A DNA stretch of 64,000 bases from Actibacterium mucosum KCTC 23349 (GTDB lineage Bacteria > Pseudomonadota > Alphaproteobacteria > Rhodobacterales > Rhodobacteraceae), in contig NZ_JFKE01000005.1 in assembly GCF_000647975.1 (NCBI RefSeq), positions 186,001-250,000 of the forward strand. The letters run 5' to 3'. The stretch's first letter is position 1. Each line of letters starts with the position of its first letter. The notes beneath the pieces were generated by a model. That model saw only the letters and a list, made by a program, of their open reading frames with translations. It made no database searches and was not told the origin of the DNA. The translations under genes and the position numbers were made by a program. Shown here piece by piece: positions 57,084 to 64,000 of this stretch.

Positions 57084-59108
57084 ATGACGAACCCGCTTTT
57101 GGACGATTGGTCTACCCAATTTGCATTGCCGCCTTTCGCTGACATTTCCGATGACCATTTTGCACCGGCCTTCGAGGTGGCTTTGGCCGAGGCGCGGGCC
57201 GAAATCGCGGCGATCGCCGATTGCGCCGACGAGCCGACATTTGCCAATACCATCGACGCGTTGGAGCTTTCTGGTGCGCAGCTGGACCGGGTGCTGGGGG
57301 TGTTCTATTCGCTGGCGGGCACCGATTCGAACCCCGCGCGCGAAGCGTTGCAGCGCGAGTTTGCGCCGAAATTGTCAGCCTATTCCTCCGAGATCACGTC
57401 GAACACGGCGCTTTTTGCGCGGATCGAGGCATTGTGGCAGGCCCGCGATGATTTGGACCTGACGGACGAACAGGCGCGGGTGTTGTACCTGACCCGGCGG
57501 GGGTTCGTACGGGCGGGGGCGCAACTGCAAGGTGCGGCCAAGGACCGGTTGACCGAGGTGAAGGCGCGGCTGGCGGTGCTGGGCACCGATTTCATGCAGA
57601 ACCTGCTGGCCGAGGAACGCGGCTGGTTCATGGAACTGGCCGAAGAGGATTTGGAGGGCCTGCCCGATTTCCTGATTGCAGCGGCGCGCGCGGCGGGTAC
57701 CGAAAAAGGGGTGGATGGCCCGGTCATTACCACCTCTCGTTCCCTGATCGCACCGTTTCTGGCCTTTTCGCCGCGGCGGGCGCTGCGCGAGAAGGCTTAT
57801 GAGGCCTGGCTGGCGCGCGGGGCCAATGGCGGCGAGACCGACAACCGCGCCATCGCGGCCGAGACCCTGGCCTTGCGGCAGGAGCGGGCCGAATTGCTGG
57901 GCTATAAAGACTTCGCCAGCTACAAGCTGGAAACCGAAATGGCCAAGACGCCCGACAATGTGCGCGGGTTGTTGATGGATGTCTGGGCGCCGGCGCGGGC
58001 GGCGGCCGAGGCTGATGCGCAGGTGCTGGAAACCATGATGCATGCCGATGGCATCAACGGGCCGCTCGAGGCGTGGGACTGGCGCTATTACGCCGAGAAA
58101 CGCCGCAAGGCCGAGCATGATCTGGACGAGGCCGAGATCAAACCTTACCTGCAGCTGGACCGGATGATCGAGGCCGTGTTTGATTGCGCCAACCGCCTGT
58201 TCGGGCTGGAATTCGCGCCGCTGGACGTGACGTTGCACAACCCGGACGCGCGGGCGTGGGAAGTCACGCGGAACGGTGCGCATGTGGCGGTGTTTATCGG
58301 CGATTATTTCGCCCGCGGTTCCAAACGGTCGGGCGCGTGGTGTTCGGCCAGCCGCAGCCAGAAAAAGCTGGGTGGGGACACGCGGCCGGTGGTGCACAAC
58401 GTGTGCAACTTTGCCAAGCCCCAGGCCGGACAGCCGGCGCTGTTGTCTTATGACGACGCGCGCACGCTGTTTCACGAGTTTGGCCACGCGCTGCACCAGA
58501 TGCTGAGCGATGTGACCTATGAATCGATCTCGGGCACCTCGGTGGCGCGCGACTTTGTTGAGCTGCCCAGCCAGCTCTATGAACATTGGCTGGACGTGCC
58601 CGAGGTGCTGGGCAAATTTGCCACGCACGCGGAAACCGGCGAGGCAATGCCCAAGGACATGCTGGACCGTCTGCTGGCGGCAGCGACCTATGACATGGGG
58701 TTCCAGACGGTGGAATACGTGGCCTCGGCGCTGGTGGATTTAACCTTTCACGAAGGCGCGGCGCCGGCCGACCCGATGGCCGCGCAGGCGCAGGTGCTGG
58801 CCGATATCGGCATGCCGCACGCGATCCGCATGCGCCACGCTACGCCACATTTCGCCCATGTCTTCGCCGGGGATGGCTATTCCAGCGGCTATTACAGCTA
58901 TATGTGGTCCGAAGTGATGGATGCCGACGCGTTTGAAGCCTTCGAAGAGGTTGGCGATGCGTTTGACCCCGAGACAGCCAAGCGGCTGGAAACATTCATC
59001 CTGTCCACCGGCGGCTCACGCGATGCGGCTGAACTGTATACCGAGTTTCGTGGCCGATTGCCCGGCGTCGAGGCGTTGCTGAAAGGGCGCGGGCTGAGCG
59101 CGGCCTAG
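57084..59108 (+). CDS. M3-family oligopeptidase (Dcp/OpdA-like)
   Basis: A 674-aa cytosolic zinc peptidase: helical N-terminal domain (PLLDDWSTQFALPPFADIS), catalytic motif TLFHEFGHALHQML (HExxH) near residue 470, and the C-terminal GYSSGYYSYMWSEVMDADAFEAF. It degrades short peptides, including C-terminal dipeptides (Dcp) or signal-peptide fragments (OpdA). The ATG at 57084 has AAAGGAG upstream. The stop shares CTAG with a convergent gene. Confidence 0.95.
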   Translation: MTNPLLDDWSTQFALPPFADISDDHFAPAFEVALAEARAEIAAIADCADEPTFANTIDALELSGAQLDRVLGVFYSLAGTDSNPAREALQREFAPKLSAYSSEITSNTALFARIEALWQARDDLDLTDEQARVLYLTRRGFVRAGAQLQGAAKDRLTEVKARLAVLGTDFMQNLLAEERGWFMELAEEDLEGLPDFLIAAARAAGTEKGVDGPVITTSRSLIAPFLAFSPRRALREKAYEAWLARGANGGETDNRAIAAETLALRQERAELLGYKDFASYKLETEMAKTPDNVRGLLMDVWAPARAAAEADAQVLETMMHADGINGPLEAWDWRYYAEKRRKAEHDLDEAEIKPYLQLDRMIEAVFDCANRLFGLEFAPLDVTLHNPDARAWEVTRNGAHVAVFIGDYFARGSKRSGAWCSASRSQKKLGGDTRPVVHNVCNFAKPQAGQPALLSYDDARTLFHEFGHALHQMLSDVTYESISGTSVARDFVELPSQLYEHWLDVPEVLGKFATHAETGEAMPKDMLDRLLAAATYDMGFQTVEYVASALVDLTFHEGAAPADPMAAQAQVLADIGMPHAIRMRHATPHFAHVFAGDGYSSGYYSYMWSEVMDADAFEAFEEVGDAFDPETAKRLETFILSTGGSRDAAELYTEFRGRLPGVEALLKGRGLSAA

Positions 59109-59596
59109 TTTCGGATCTCGTCGGGGGTTACGCCCCAAAGCTGTGTCTTGAGAACCCAGCCTTTGCGCCCACCGGCGGTGATCCGGCACCAGTCTGGCTG
59201 ACAATCACCCAGCTTCGCCACCACGCCGCCTTCGGCCTGCGCGACAAGGTCGGCCTCGGTCGCGGGTTGCCGCCGAAGATCGGCAATTTCGGCGGAAATC
59301 AGCACCGTGCGCACGCCCGACAGCAGCGAATAATGCATCCACCCGCCCAGCCCGTCCTGATCGCGAACGCGGCGCCAATGGCCGTATTCCGCTGTAATTT
59401 CAAGGGGCTGATTGCGGTGCTTGTAGACCCAGTCAATCCGGTGCGTCTTACCCGGCCCGTGGCGGGCAAACCCTTCGTTGGCCTTCAGCGAAACAAATCG
59501 TGGCAGTGGTAAATTCGTCACCGGCCCACGTTCCGACGCGCCGGCAGAACCCGCCAACACACTCATAACCAAACAGAAAGCCAACGCTGCCCGCAT
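59105..59596 (-). CDS. Secreted SH3-domain protein
   Basis: A 163-aa exported protein (signal peptide ending about residue 21 in AGSAGA). It has two bacterial SH3 repeats: LPLPRFVSLKANEGFARHGPG...WRRVRDQDGLGGWMHYSLL, and AEIADLRRQPATEADLVAQAE...CRITAGGRKGWVLKTQLWG. Such proteins bind the cell wall or partners in the periplasm. Start ATG 59596; an ATG 5 codons earlier gives a poorer signal. Confidence 0.87.
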   Translation of the reverse strand: MRAALAFCLVMSVLAGSAGASERGPVTNLPLPRFVSLKANEGFARHGPGKTHRIDWVYKHRNQPLEITAEYGHWRRVRDQDGLGGWMHYSLLSGVRTVLISAEIADLRRQPATEADLVAQAEGGVVAKLGDCQPDWCRITAGGRKGWVLKTQLWGVTPDEIRN

Positions 59597-59722
59597 TTCC
59601 GCCTCACTCATCCCCTGCGCCTGCCTGTCGCGCTTTTCTTTTCATCCCGGGCTTGTTTCCCGGCTTTTTCTCAGACAGTTTGCCATTCAAACCAAGGCTT
59701 GAAAAGCGCAAGGAGAGCCCAC

Positions 59723-60709
59723 ATGCCCGGTCAACGTTTAAGTGTTGTCGTGACGCGACGGTTGCCCGAGCCGGTAGAGACCCGTCTGCGAGAGCTTTTC
59801 GACGTTGAACTGGCCGAAAATGACGCGCCGATGTCACGCGAAGCGCTTGTGGATGCCATGCGCCGGGCCGATGTTCTGGTGCCGACCATCACCGACCGGA
59901 TTGATCAGGCGATGCTGGCGGCCGCTGGCGACAAACTGAAGCTGATCGCAAACTACGGCGCAGGGTTTGACCATATCGAGGTTCAGACCGCCCGACAGCG
60001 CGGTATTCTTGTGTCGAATACCCCCGGAGTGGTTACCGAAGACACTGCCGACATGGGGATGGCGCTGTTGCTGGCGGTGACGCGACGCATTCCCGAAGGT
60101 CTGGCGCATATGCAAAGCGGCGACTGGGCCGGCTGGGCCCCCACTGCCCTGATGGGTGGGCGCATCGGCGGGCGGCGGCTGGGGATCCTGGGCATGGGGC
60201 GCATCGGGCAGGCGCTGGCACGCCGCGCGCGGGCCTTTGGCATGCAGATCCATTACCACAACCGCCGGCGGTTGCACGCCGCGATCGAGGAAGAGCTGGA
60301 GGCAACCTATTGGGAAAGCCTCGACCAGATGGTCAGCCGTATGGATGTGATCTCGGTCAATTGCCCGCACACGCCCAGCACGTTCCACCTGATGAACGCC
60401 CGGCGGCTGAAGCTGATGAAGCCCGACGCGGTGATCGTGAACACCTCGCGCGGCGAGGTGATCGACGAGAACGCTTTGACCCGCATGTTGCGCGCGGGCG
60501 AGATCGCGGGCGCCGGTCTTGACGTGTTCGAACACGGGGCCGAGGTGAACCCGCGCCTGCGCGAGCTGAAGAACGTTGTTTTGCTGCCGCATATGGGCTC
60601 GGCTACTGTCGAGGGGCGGATCGAGATGGGCGAGAAAGTGATCATCAACATCAAGACCTTTGCAGATGGTCACCGTCCACCCGATCTTGTTGTGCCGAGC
60701 ATGCTGTAA
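59723..60709 (+). CDS. D-2-hydroxyacid dehydrogenase (glyoxylate/hydroxypyruvate reductase-like)
   Basis: 328 aa. NAD motif LGILGMGRIGQALARRARAFG (near 155), catalytic Arg in NTSRGEVIDENAL, Glu and His in LPHMGSAT. The first domain LIANYGAGFDHIEV is typical. It likely reduces glyoxylate or hydroxypyruvate (GyaR-like); phosphonate or lactate substrates are not excluded. Start ATG 59723 with AAGGAGAG upstream. It is followed after 3 bases by the GT39 gene. Confidence 0.93.
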   Translation: MPGQRLSVVVTRRLPEPVETRLRELFDVELAENDAPMSREALVDAMRRADVLVPTITDRIDQAMLAAAGDKLKLIANYGAGFDHIEVQTARQRGILVSNTPGVVTEDTADMGMALLLAVTRRIPEGLAHMQSGDWAGWAPTALMGGRIGGRRLGILGMGRIGQALARRARAFGMQIHYHNRRRLHAAIEEELEATYWESLDQMVSRMDVISVNCPHTPSTFHLMNARRLKLMKPDAVIVNTSRGEVIDENALTRMLRAGEIAGAGLDVFEHGAEVNPRLRELKNVVLLPHMGSATVEGRIEMGEKVIINIKTFADGHRPPDLVVPSML

Positions 60710-60712
60710 CCC

Positions 60713-62155
60713 ATGACGGACCGGGCCGAAGACCACCGCGTCACGCGGCTCTTTGTAATCGTCGTTGTTCTCTATTTCACCGGGCAGATGGTTTTACGGC
60801 TGCTCCATGGTGGGGCGTATGAGCTGGACGAGGCCGAGTTGTCGATCATGACACCGGGCTATGCCTGGGGATACGGGCCGCAATTGCCGCTGTATAACTG
60901 GCTGCAACTTTCGGTGTTCCACCTGCTGGGCCGGTCGCTGTTTGCCTTGGCTTTGCTGAAGGCGCTGCTATTGGCCGGGATCTATCTGGGCCTGTTCCTG
61001 GGGCTGCGGATGTACGCACCGGCACGCAGCGCGGCGCTGGCGGCGGTGTCGCTGTTCCTTGTGCCCTACATGGCCTACGAGACGCAGCGCGCCACCTCGC
61101 ACACAACCATCATGCTATGCATGTCGTCCCTGTTTCTGGCGGCGTTCTTTTGGGCGGCAAAAAAGCGCAGTTGGGCAGCTTACGCCACGCTTGGTCTGAC
61201 GATGTTGGTCGGGGGTGTTTCAAAGTACAATTTCTGGCTGTTGCCGGTGTGCCTGTTCCTGGCTGCATTGATCCTGCCCAAATGGCGGCACGCTGTTGCA
61301 ACGCCAAAGCTGGCTTTGCCCTTTGCGATTATCGGGCTGTTGTGGCTGCCTTATGGTTGGATGCTGAACAATCCCACCTTGGCATTTGCCTCGGTCGGCA
61401 AGATTGCCATGGGCACACACGCCACCCCAACGTGGGTGCAAGGCCTGTCCGAGGCCGCCTTGGCCGTGATCAGTATGGTGTTGTTCCCATTGGCCATCTG
61501 GGGAGGCGCACTTGCCTTTGGCCGGCAGCCTGCACGGAATGCGACGCCGGACCTGGCGCGCCTGTTTTCGTGGACGTCCGGCTTGATGGCAGGGGGTATT
61601 TGTATTGGCGTCATCGTGGCCGACGCGGGCAACGTGTCAGCGCATTGGATGCTGCCCCTGTCCATCCTGTTGCTGGTGTCCTTGGCTTTATGGTTGGCGC
61701 CGCGATTGTCGGAAAGGGGCGCAACGGTCCTTGTTATTGCTGCAGTGGTGCTGGCGTTGATCGTTGCTGCGGGCCTGACATATGACCGCTACAAATACGG
61801 TGCTCGCAAGGACGCGGATTTCGTCTCGTTGCCATCCCAGATTGCAGAAGTTACCGGCAACGCGGCCACGCTGATTGTCGCTGATTTCTTTGTTTCGGGG
61901 AACCTGAAACGGCTTTTGCCCAATGCTGACATTGCACCGTATTTGGCTCGCGCGCGATTTCAGCATGATGGGCAACAGGTTCTTTTGATCTTCCGCAAAA
62001 ACCAGCCGTCAGATGTGGAACAGGCCCTTGCTTTGGCTGGGTGGGCAGAGGTCAACGAGTTCGACACGGTCGCCACGGGTTCCTTCGCCCTGCCGTATCA
62101 GCGGGGTGGGGATCCACTGGAATTGCCGTTTGTCTTGGTGCGCCTGGCTTCTTAA
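60713..62155 (+). CDS. Glycosyltransferase family 39 (PMT/ArnT-like) membrane protein
   Basis: 480 aa with about eleven helices. The first periplasmic loop carries the acidic motif YELDEAEL near residue 38, the catalytic-type Asp/Glu of GT-C enzymes. ETQRATSHTTIMLCMSSLFLAA follows the usual pattern. Such enzymes use a polyprenyl-phosphate sugar to modify lipid A, glycolipid or protein. It starts 3 bases after the dehydrogenase, so cotranscribed. Confidence 0.88.
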   Translation: MTDRAEDHRVTRLFVIVVVLYFTGQMVLRLLHGGAYELDEAELSIMTPGYAWGYGPQLPLYNWLQLSVFHLLGRSLFALALLKALLLAGIYLGLFLGLRMYAPARSAALAAVSLFLVPYMAYETQRATSHTTIMLCMSSLFLAAFFWAAKKRSWAAYATLGLTMLVGGVSKYNFWLLPVCLFLAALILPKWRHAVATPKLALPFAIIGLLWLPYGWMLNNPTLAFASVGKIAMGTHATPTWVQGLSEAALAVISMVLFPLAIWGGALAFGRQPARNATPDLARLFSWTSGLMAGGICIGVIVADAGNVSAHWMLPLSILLLVSLALWLAPRLSERGATVLVIAAVVLALIVAAGLTYDRYKYGARKDADFVSLPSQIAEVTGNAATLIVADFFVSGNLKRLLPNADIAPYLARARFQHDGQQVLLIFRKNQPSDVEQALALAGWAEVNEFDTVATGSFALPYQRGGDPLELPFVLVRLAS

Positions 62156-62244
62156 GGCTTTCGCCGAATGGTCGTGCAAGGGGCACAATTTTGCCGGGAT
62201 TGCCTGCGATCCGTGGGGGGGTCAAAGGCACCGAGGAATTTGCG

Positions 62245-62631
62245 ATGAACTGGTTTGCAGCAACGTTTGTAGGGGTGGCGGGTTTCGCCGTTCTGGGTGT
62301 GGACTATGCCGTTCAGACGCGATCGGCTGGGCTGACACTGGGTCAGCTTTCTCCGGTGGCTTACGTTGGCACCATCACGGGCCGCGCTGACAAGGTTGCG
62401 GCGCTGGACATCTCGGCAGAGCCCGTTGACGATGTGGCAACACTGGCTGCTGAAATCTCGCAACCACAGGCCGACCTGTCCGAGGTTGCGGCCTTGCCTG
62501 TTGAAGAGGTCAAAGGACAGGGCTGGGAGATGTTTGGCGAAAGCCAGTCCAAGCCCGCCATGCCACGCGTGCTGACCTTGTCCGGCAGCAACGGGTGCGG
62601 TGCCGGTAAATTCTGCACGGTTCAAAAGTAG
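62245..62631 (+). CDS. Small exported or membrane-anchored protein, unknown
   Basis: 128 aa with an N-terminal hydrophobic segment (FAATFVGVAGFAVLGVDYAV), then an Ala/Glu-rich region and a C-terminal LSGSNGCGAGKFCTVQK with two Cys. Not recognised. The ATG at 62245 has GAGG upstream. It follows the GT39 gene by 89 bp. Confidence 0.6.
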   Translation: MNWFAATFVGVAGFAVLGVDYAVQTRSAGLTLGQLSPVAYVGTITGRADKVAALDISAEPVDDVATLAAEISQPQADLSEVAALPVEEVKGQGWEMFGESQSKPAMPRVLTLSGSNGCGAGKFCTVQK

Positions 62632-62633
62632 AT

Positions 62634-63701
62634 CTAACGAAATCTATGTGGTGAAAGCGCCGCGACCAGGTCGTCTGGAATGTCGGGCGCGTGCCCGGCA
62701 ATCAGGGCGGCGGCCAGTTTTCCTGCGGCGGGCGCGGTCTGAAATCCGCTGCCGCCCTGCCCGGCATGCCAGAAAAACCCCGGTTCTGCAGGGTCGAACC
62801 CGATGGCCATGGCCCGGTCGGGGGTAAAGCTGCGCAGCCCCGCCCAGCTGGCATCGACCCGGGTCACGGGCTGGGTCACCATCGCCTCGTATCGTGCAAG
62901 ACCTTCGGCCAGCACCATGTCATCGGGCCAGGCGTCCATGGGCGCGCAGGGTTCCTGATCGGCGGGCGAGACCAGCAGGCTGCCGGCGTCAGGCTTGGCG
63001 TACCACGTTTCGCCTGCGCCCAAGGTCATGGGCCAGCCGCTGACATCCTGCCCGCCCGGGGCCGGCAGACGGGCCATGGATCGGCGCAAGGGCGTGATCC
63101 CGAGGGGCGCGACGCCGGCCATTTCAGCCACCTTGTCGGCCCAGGCACCCGCCGCGTTCACGATGATATCGGCCCTCAGGCCTCCGACGGCGGTTGTCAC
63201 CTGCCATTTTGAACTAACACGTGTGATCGCGGTTGCCGCCGCTTTGGTGACGATTTGCGCACCGTTGCGGCGCGCGGTACGGGTGAAGTGCATCATCAGT
63301 TCGTGGGTGTCGATATCCCATGCCTCGGCGTGATACCCGGCTTGGGCCACCCGATCGGCGCGCAGGATGGGCATCTTGAACAGGGCCTCGTCCACGGTGA
63401 TCGGGGCCAGCCCCATAACCTCGCAATCCGTGGCGAAGGCCCGGGTGCTGTTGGTATCCGCAACCACCATCAGCCCGCGCGGGGACAACACACCGGCGGC
63501 ATGATGAAAGGGCTGCGAGGCCTTGTTCAGCTCAACCGAGGTTGGGTGCCCGTACGAGGTATCAAACAACGCCGCCGAGCGCCCCGAGGCGTGGTACCCG
63601 GTGGCGGCCTCGGCCTCCAGCAAGGTGACGCTGGCATGGGGTGCCAGATGGGCCGCAACAGACAATCCGCCGACGCCTCCGCCGATGATGATCACATCCA
63701 C
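62634..63701 (-). CDS. FAD-dependent oxidoreductase, DAO family
   Basis: A 355-aa flavoenzyme with the Rossmann motif VIIIGGGVGGLSVAA at the N-terminus, the FAD loop GYHASGRSAALFDTSYG, and FYWHAGQGGSGFQTAPA-type residues at the C-terminus. The family includes glycine oxidase and D-amino-acid dehydrogenases; the substrate is unknown. I chose GTG 63701, with GGAGGG upstream, rather than an ATG 18 codons earlier, because it puts the Rossmann fold at the N-terminus. It ends 2 bases from the upstream small gene on the opposite strand. Confidence 0.88.
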   Translation of the reverse strand: MDVIIIGGGVGGLSVAAHLAPHASVTLLEAEAATGYHASGRSAALFDTSYGHPTSVELNKASQPFHHAAGVLSPRGLMVVADTNSTRAFATDCEVMGLAPITVDEALFKMPILRADRVAQAGYHAEAWDIDTHELMMHFTRTARRNGAQIVTKAAATAITRVSSKWQVTTAVGGLRADIIVNAAGAWADKVAEMAGVAPLGITPLRRSMARLPAPGGQDVSGWPMTLGAGETWYAKPDAGSLLVSPADQEPCAPMDAWPDDMVLAEGLARYEAMVTQPVTRVDASWAGLRSFTPDRAMAIGFDPAEPGFFWHAGQGGSGFQTAPAAGKLAAALIAGHAPDIPDDLVAALSPHRFR

Positions 63702-63724
63702 TGGACCCTCCCTAAACAACGAAA

Positions 63725-63745
63725 CGGGCCCCGTATTGGGGCCCG
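63725..63745 (-). terminator. Hairpin terminator after the right-edge BMP gene
   Basis: CGGGCCCC (63725-63732) pairs with GGGGCCCG (63738-63745) over a 5-base loop. On the minus strand it is followed by GTTTC, a weak T-run. Confidence 0.65.
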
Positions 63746-63767
63746 AAACGAACACATTGTCAAAGGC

Positions 63768-64000
63768 TTACTGCGGGATTTCGCCGGTCAGCCCTTCGAC
63801 GTAGAAGGCCATGCCGGCCAGCGTACCGTCATCGGCAACCTCGCCCTCGGCCAGCCAGTCCGAGCCGTCCTGCTTTTTCAGCGGGCCGGTGAACGGGTGG
63901 TAGGCGCCGGTGCGCATCGCCTCGACCATACCCAGCGCTTCGGCCTTGACCTCTGCCGGTACGGCGTCAGTGATTTCGCCGATTTTCACCATGCCGGTGG
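63768..64000 (-). CDS. BMP-family binding protein, C-terminal fragment
   Basis: The last 77 codons of a gene running in from the right edge. The end, TGAYHPFTGPLKKQDGSDWL then MAFYVEGLTGEIPQ, matches the C-terminal part of BMP/PnrA-type nucleoside-binding lipoproteins, but it is clearly a different protein from the one at 29431. It may belong to a second ABC importer beyond the window. Confidence 0.78.
   Translation of the reverse strand, partial: TGMVKIGEITDAVPAEVKAEALGMVEAMRTGAYHPFTGPLKKQDGSDWLAEGEVADDGTLAGMAFYVEGLTGEIPQ

Overview
The window is a GC-rich alphaproteobacterial chromosome segment, most likely from the Rhodobacterales (Roseobacter group). The evidence is the company of genes: succinate dehydrogenase, malate dehydrogenase and succinyl-CoA synthetase next to the ethylmalonyl-CoA pathway genes ccr, ecm, mch and mcl2, an RpoH2-type sigma factor, NnrU, and a nucleoside (BMP-type) ABC transporter. 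I saw no rRNA, tRNA, CRISPR array, transposase or phage gene.

Layout. (1) 1-14.7 kb is a carbon core. A lipoprotein fragment and sucC read leftward, followed by a mixed-orientation insert (WYL regulator, VOC protein, glycosyltransferase), then leftward mdh. Rightward come a TauE exporter, the coupled block mcl2-nnrU-DUF1737-mch-DUF4344 metallopeptidase, and sdhCDA-(methyltransferase)-sdhB with a strong terminator. A tandem palindrome with a GTGATCAC core, repeated at 21 bp, lies upstream of both sucC and sdhC and is the best regulatory signal in the window. (2) 14.7-24 kb holds an RhlE-type helicase, an aldo/keto reductase, creD, deoD, ecm, a GNAT protein and ccr. With mcl2 and mch this gives most of the acetyl-CoA assimilation route, whose products feed the TCA genes next door. 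(3) 24-32 kb holds a RecD-like helicase, a four-gene nucleoside ABC transporter, and rimI-tsaB-nifU. (4) 32-40 kb is an accessory metabolic stretch: azoR, a CGNR regulator, a class IV aminotransferase, a VOC protein, a YghU-type GST, asd preceded by a threonine-rich leader peptide, carbonic anhydrase, trpS and a degenerate rhomboid. (5) 40-51 kb is cell envelope and information processing: murJ, glnD, lpoA, rsmI, yraN, a 0.57-kb repeat block without a convincing gene, gshB, an esterase, yifB. (6) 51-64 kb has a GST with a TRASH-like tail, rpoH2-chaN behind an ECF-sigma-like promoter, coaBC-dut-moeB, a predicted LAS metallopeptidase, an M3 oligopeptidase, an SH3 protein, a hydroxyacid dehydrogenase with a GT39 enzyme, an FAD oxidoreductase, and the C-terminus of a second BMP-type binding protein at the right edge.

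The most promising unexplained signals are the shared tandem operator of the two TCA operons, the Thr-rich and apparently leaderless leader peptide with competing RNA structures before asd, the repeat block between yraN and gshB, and several unusual domain arrangements (GST-TRASH, membrane-anchored MoeB, His-less rhomboid, membrane-anchored LAS peptidase). All functional calls come from reading the sequence; no database search was run.
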